A model generated the notes under the pieces. It saw only the letters and a list, made by a program, of their open reading frames with translations. It did no database searches and was not told the origin of the DNA. The position numbers and the translations under genes are program-made. Positions 6,257 to 8,684 of a DNA stretch of 8,684 bases are shown piece by piece. Source of the stretch: Bacteroidota bacterium (GTDB taxonomy: Bacteria; Bacteroidota; Bacteroidia; Chitinophagales; Chitinophagaceae); contig JAEWJV010000185.1 in NCBI GenBank assembly GCA_023386395.1, positions 1 to 8,684 of the forward strand, given 5' to 3'. Numbering within the stretch: the first letter of the stretch is position 1; each line of letters begins with the position of its first letter.

Positions 6257-7309
6257 ATGAAACAGCATACCCGTGCGATAATATTAATGAATCTCGGTTC
6301 GCCCGATTCAACAGACGTAAATGATGTAAAGAGATTTCTCAATGAATTTTTAATGGACGGGCGGGTGATTGATAAACCTTTTTTATTAAGGGCTTTGCTT
6401 GTAAGAGGCATTATTGTTCCTTTCAGGGCAAAAAATTCTGCCGAAGCTTATAACAAAATATGGACGAAAGAAGGCTCGCCTCTGATTGTGATAAGCAAAC
6501 AATTGCAAAAAGCGGTGCAGGCAAATTTTGAAGAACCTGTTGCACTGGTGATGCGTTATCAAAAACCTGCTGCGGCATCTGTATTAAAAAAGCTGCATGA
6601 AGAAAACCCGCAGCTTAAAGAAATTTTGCTATTGCCTTTATACCCGCATTATGCCATGAGCAGCTATGAAACTGCGGTTGAAGACATTAAACATCAGCAT
6701 AAGAAAAAGAATTATGCTTCAGTGCTGAAAGTAATAAAGCCGTTTTATAATAATGAGCAATTTGTTTATGCGTTGAGCGAAAGCATAAAACCTTATCTGC
6801 AAAAAGAATATGATAAGATTTTATTCAGCTATCATGGTGTGCCCGAAAGGCATATAAGGAAGAGCGATATAACCGGCCAGCATTGCCTGCAGGTAAACCG
6901 GTGCTGTCATATAGCTTCACCCACGCATAAATTCTGTTACCGCCATCAAACTATTGTTACAACCGAACTTGTAACAAAAACATTAGATATACCTGAAGAA
7001 AAAGTAGAGCAAACTTACCAGTCGAGGCTGGGCAAAGATCCCTGGTTATTGCCCTCCACCCAGGAGCGCCTCCCTAATTTGCCCGGTGAAGGTGTAAAAA
7101 GATTGCTGGTTGTGTGCCCGGCATTTGTAAGCGATTGTTTGGAAACGCTGGAAGAAATTGCCATACAGGCCAGGAAAACTTTCTTAGATGCAGGCGGCGA
7201 ATCTTTTGAGTTTATTCCATGCATGAATACGCAGCCTTTATGGGTGCAAACAGTAACAAACTGGATAAAGGATTATTTTAACGGCAGCACAGAAATGTTG
7301 TTTGATTAA
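6257..7309 (+). CDS. hemH: Ferrochelatase
   Basis: HemH inserts Fe(II) into protoporphyrin IX to make protoheme, at the membrane surface. With the start at 6257 the protein is 350 residues and opens MKQHTRAIILMNLGSPDS, as the family does. The frame is open to an ATG at 6122, but those 45 extra residues do not resemble ferrochelatase and the probable promoter lies inside them, so 6257 is preferred. Motifs: MNLGSPDS (11-18), LLLPLYPHYAMSSYETA (124-140), FSYHGVPERHI with the metal-site His193, TYQSRLGKDPWLLPST (253-268), and AFVSDCLETLEEI (289-301) with the conserved Glu296. Cysteines 210, 216, 217 and 227 form an internal cluster ahead of FCYRHQ, as in the class of ferrochelatases with an internal [2Fe-2S] cluster; that use here is inference. 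hemJ, for the preceding step, follows 12 bases after the stop codon. Confidence 0.96.
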   Translation: MKQHTRAIILMNLGSPDSTDVNDVKRFLNEFLMDGRVIDKPFLLRALLVRGIIVPFRAKNSAEAYNKIWTKEGSPLIVISKQLQKAVQANFEEPVALVMRYQKPAAASVLKKLHEENPQLKEILLLPLYPHYAMSSYETAVEDIKHQHKKKNYASVLKVIKPFYNNEQFVYALSESIKPYLQKEYDKILFSYHGVPERHIRKSDITGQHCLQVNRCCHIASPTHKFCYRHQTIVTTELVTKTLDIPEEKVEQTYQSRLGKDPWLLPSTQERLPNLPGEGVKRLLVVCPAFVSDCLETLEEIAIQARKTFLDAGGESFEFIPCMNTQPLWVQTVTNWIKDYFNGSTEMLFD

Positions 7310-7321
7310 ACAGGATGCATT

Positions 7322-7882
7322 ATGCCATATCAATACTTAAAAGCAATACATATCATTTTTGTGGTAACCTGGTTTGCCGGCATGTTTTATATGCCAAGGC
7401 TTTTTATTTATAATACAGAGGCCAACGATAAAGAACCGGCTGTAAAGCAGGCATTGCACGATCAGTTTGCTGTTATGATGAAAAGGCTTTGGTTCGGCAT
7501 TACCTGGCCTTCGGCTATTCTCACCTTAATTTTCGGTTCGCTGGTTTTGCATTTTGGCGGATGGGGGCCTGCTCTTTTTACCGGACCCGGGCGCTGGCTG
7601 CTAATAAAGCTTTGTTTTGTATTGCTATTATATGCATATCATTTTTCAATCCATAAAATATTTAAACAGCAAATAAGCGGTGTGTTTAAATACAGTTCTC
7701 AGCAACTGCGTATATGGAATGAAGTGGCTACCATTTTTTTGGTGGCTATTGTAATGCTGGCAACGGTAAAGCAAAGTATCAGTTTCGTTTGGGGCCTGGT
7801 GGGGCTGGTATGTTTTGTAGTGCTATTAATGAGCGCCGTAAAAATTTACAAGGCCATGCGGGAAAAAAACAAGAAGCCGTGA
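7322..7882 (+). CDS. hemJ: HemJ-type protoporphyrinogen IX oxidase (UPF0093/YkoY-unrelated membrane protein)
   Basis: HemJ oxidises protoporphyrinogen IX to protoporphyrin IX in the membrane, supplying HemH. The 186-residue protein matches the family in length and signature: YLKAIHIIFVVTWFAGMFYMPRLF (5-28) with His10, Trp17 and the MPRLF end, RLWFGITWPSAILTL (55-69), GRWLLIKL (90-97) with Lys96, YAYHFSI (104-110) with His107, and QLRIWNEV (128-135). Conserved His and Lys residues of this family are reported to coordinate heme b; His10 and Lys96 are the natural candidates. Hydrophobic segments at about 5-28, 55-78, 92-110, 133-150 and 155-173 predict four to five membrane helices; the C-terminus is Lys-rich and probably cytoplasmic. 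The ATG is preceded by AGGA (7312-7315) at a good distance, and the 12-base gap after hemH indicates co-transcription. Neighbourhood strengthens the functional call; no hemG or hemY is visible in the window. Confidence 0.9.
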   Translation: MPYQYLKAIHIIFVVTWFAGMFYMPRLFIYNTEANDKEPAVKQALHDQFAVMMKRLWFGITWPSAILTLIFGSLVLHFGGWGPALFTGPGRWLLIKLCFVLLLYAYHFSIHKIFKQQISGVFKYSSQQLRIWNEVATIFLVAIVMLATVKQSISFVWGLVGLVCFVVLLMSAVKIYKAMREKNKKP

Positions 7883-8067
7883 TCTCAGCCGCCTTTGAAT
7901 TCTTTTTATGTATTATTAGTAAAAAATTGAAAAATATTACATATTTGCCATACTAACCAGTTATTTTTAATCGTCTTAAATACTTCTATCGAATAAATTA
8001 TACGCATTAGTCAGTTAGCCCTAAAAGCCAATATGACGATAAAAACCAAAATGATTAAAACAAACGA
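7883..8067 (+). other. Intergenic region upstream of porV, with a 12-codon leader ORF
   Basis: This 185-base AT-rich stretch holds no convincing gene or RNA. A weak promoter candidate is CATATTTG (7940-7947), one mismatch from TAnnTTTG, but the nearest TTG (7927-7929) is too close for a -33 box. No clear hairpin terminator for hemH-hemJ was found. A 12-codon ORF from 8033 (MTIKTKMIKTNE) ends in TGA at 8069-8071, overlapping the first porV ATG as ATGA. It could couple translation to porV, or be chance in A-rich DNA. Confidence 0.35.
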
Positions 8068-8684
8068 ATGATGCGAAAAAAATTACTGGTCCCGGCTTGT
8101 TTACTGCTGGCAGGTTGCTGCTTACTGTCTTCTGCATTTGCACAAAACGATATCATAACAACCGCAACCCCTTTTCTTAGAATTTCCCCGGATGCACGTG
8201 CCGGTGGCATGGGAGATGCTGGTATTGCCATAAGCCCCGATGCCAATGCAGCTTTCTGGAATATTGCCAAAACCCCTTTTACCACATCGCCAACAGCCGT
8301 GAGTGTAACCTATACGCCCTGGCTGCAGGACATTGCCAAAGATGTGTATATGATTACGCTGGCAGGTTATCATAAACTGGACGAAGACCAGGCTTTTTCT
8401 GCAGGCATAAGATATTTTAACCTGGGCAATATAGATTTCACAGATTTTACAGGCACACCCACAGGCTCTGGCCGCCCATTTGAATTTGCGATTGATTTGG
8501 GGTATTCAAGAAAAATATCCAGTACATTAGGTTTAGGCGTGGCATTGAGATATATAAATTCCGATCTGGCTAATGGCGCCCCTCCAAATAACGGGGTTGC
8601 TTATAAAGCCGGAAGCACCGTGGCGGCTGATCTTTCACTGTATGGCGATAATACTACAGAAGACGGGCAGGGTCTCACTTATGG
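8068..8684 (+). CDS. porV: Type IX secretion system outer-membrane protein PorV, N-terminal part
   Basis: The frame runs off the right end; 205 codons are visible of a protein usually near 380-400 residues. PorV (LptO/PG27) is an outer-membrane beta-barrel of the FadL type that takes cargo from the SprA translocon and passes it to the PorU sortase/attachment complex. The mature part reads TTATPFLRISPDARAGGMGDAGIAISPDANAAFWN, the PorV/PorQ hallmark, then YTPWLQDIAKDVYMITLAGYHKLD, AGIRYFNLGNIDFTDFTGTPTG, FEFAIDLGYSRKIS and LGVALRYINSDLANGA, all close to PorV rather than PorQ. Residues 2-25 form a signal peptide ending SAFA before QND; a lipobox-like LAGC lies within it. The start is a tandem ATGATG (8068/8071), so either Met is possible. 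No porU precedes it, unlike in Porphyromonas gingivalis. Its presence predicts a type IX system elsewhere in the genome. Confidence 0.93.
   Translation, partial: MMRKKLLVPACLLLAGCCLLSSAFAQNDIITTATPFLRISPDARAGGMGDAGIAISPDANAAFWNIAKTPFTTSPTAVSVTYTPWLQDIAKDVYMITLAGYHKLDEDQAFSAGIRYFNLGNIDFTDFTGTPTGSGRPFEFAIDLGYSRKISSTLGLGVALRYINSDLANGAPPNNGVAYKAGSTVAADLSLYGDNTTEDGQGLTY

Noticed and set aside
1..8684. Defence island, phage, transposon, CRISPR or secondary-metabolite cluster
   Set aside because: All genes are recognisable housekeeping or common families, there are no transposase, integrase or spacer repeats, and composition looks even across the window.

Overview
The window looks like chromosomal DNA from a Bacteroidota bacterium, most likely the Chitinophagaceae or a close relative. 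The evidence is protein-level: a PorV-type type IX secretion protein, the Bacteroidota style of HemA, HemC and HemH, a HemJ-type protoporphyrinogen oxidase, moderately AT-rich DNA, promoter matches to the Bacteroidota -7 element (TAnnTTTG), and start codons mostly without a strong Shine-Dalgarno sequence. The assignment is made from memory of these families, not from a search.

Layout. Bases 2-502 (+) are the 3' part of an extended-SDR NAD-dependent epimerase/dehydratase cut by the window edge. A 154-base gap with a 53-base interrupted inverted repeat leads to a classical SDR oxidoreductase (657-1454, +). Next is a subtilisin-like (S8) protease with a lipoprotein signal (1520-3058, +). It converges on a heme operon, with a bidirectional-type terminator hairpin between them. 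The minus-strand operon reads hemA (glutamyl-tRNA reductase), hemC (hydroxymethylbilane synthase), hemD (uroporphyrinogen-III synthase), tightly packed from 6043 down to 3175. Diverging from hemA across a 213-base control region are hemH (ferrochelatase, 6257-7309) and hemJ (7322-7882). After 185 bases without a clear gene, porV begins at 8068 and runs off the right end.

How the genes work together. HemA makes glutamate-1-semialdehyde from glutamyl-tRNA. HemC and HemD turn porphobilinogen into uroporphyrinogen III. HemJ oxidises protoporphyrinogen IX to protoporphyrin IX, and HemH inserts iron. The start and end of tetrapyrrole synthesis are thus back to back around one intergenic region, while the middle steps (hemL, hemB, hemE, hemF/N) are not in the window. 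The epimerase, SDR, protease and PorV have no evident link to heme.

I found no undescribed system, CRISPR array, insertion sequence, tRNA or rRNA. The points most worth checking are the divergent hem control region (two different palindromes, each over a promoter-like element), a 15-residue insertion in HemC coded partly by a short tandem repeat, an internal cysteine cluster in HemH, and the apparent loss of the oxyanion asparagine in the S8 protease.
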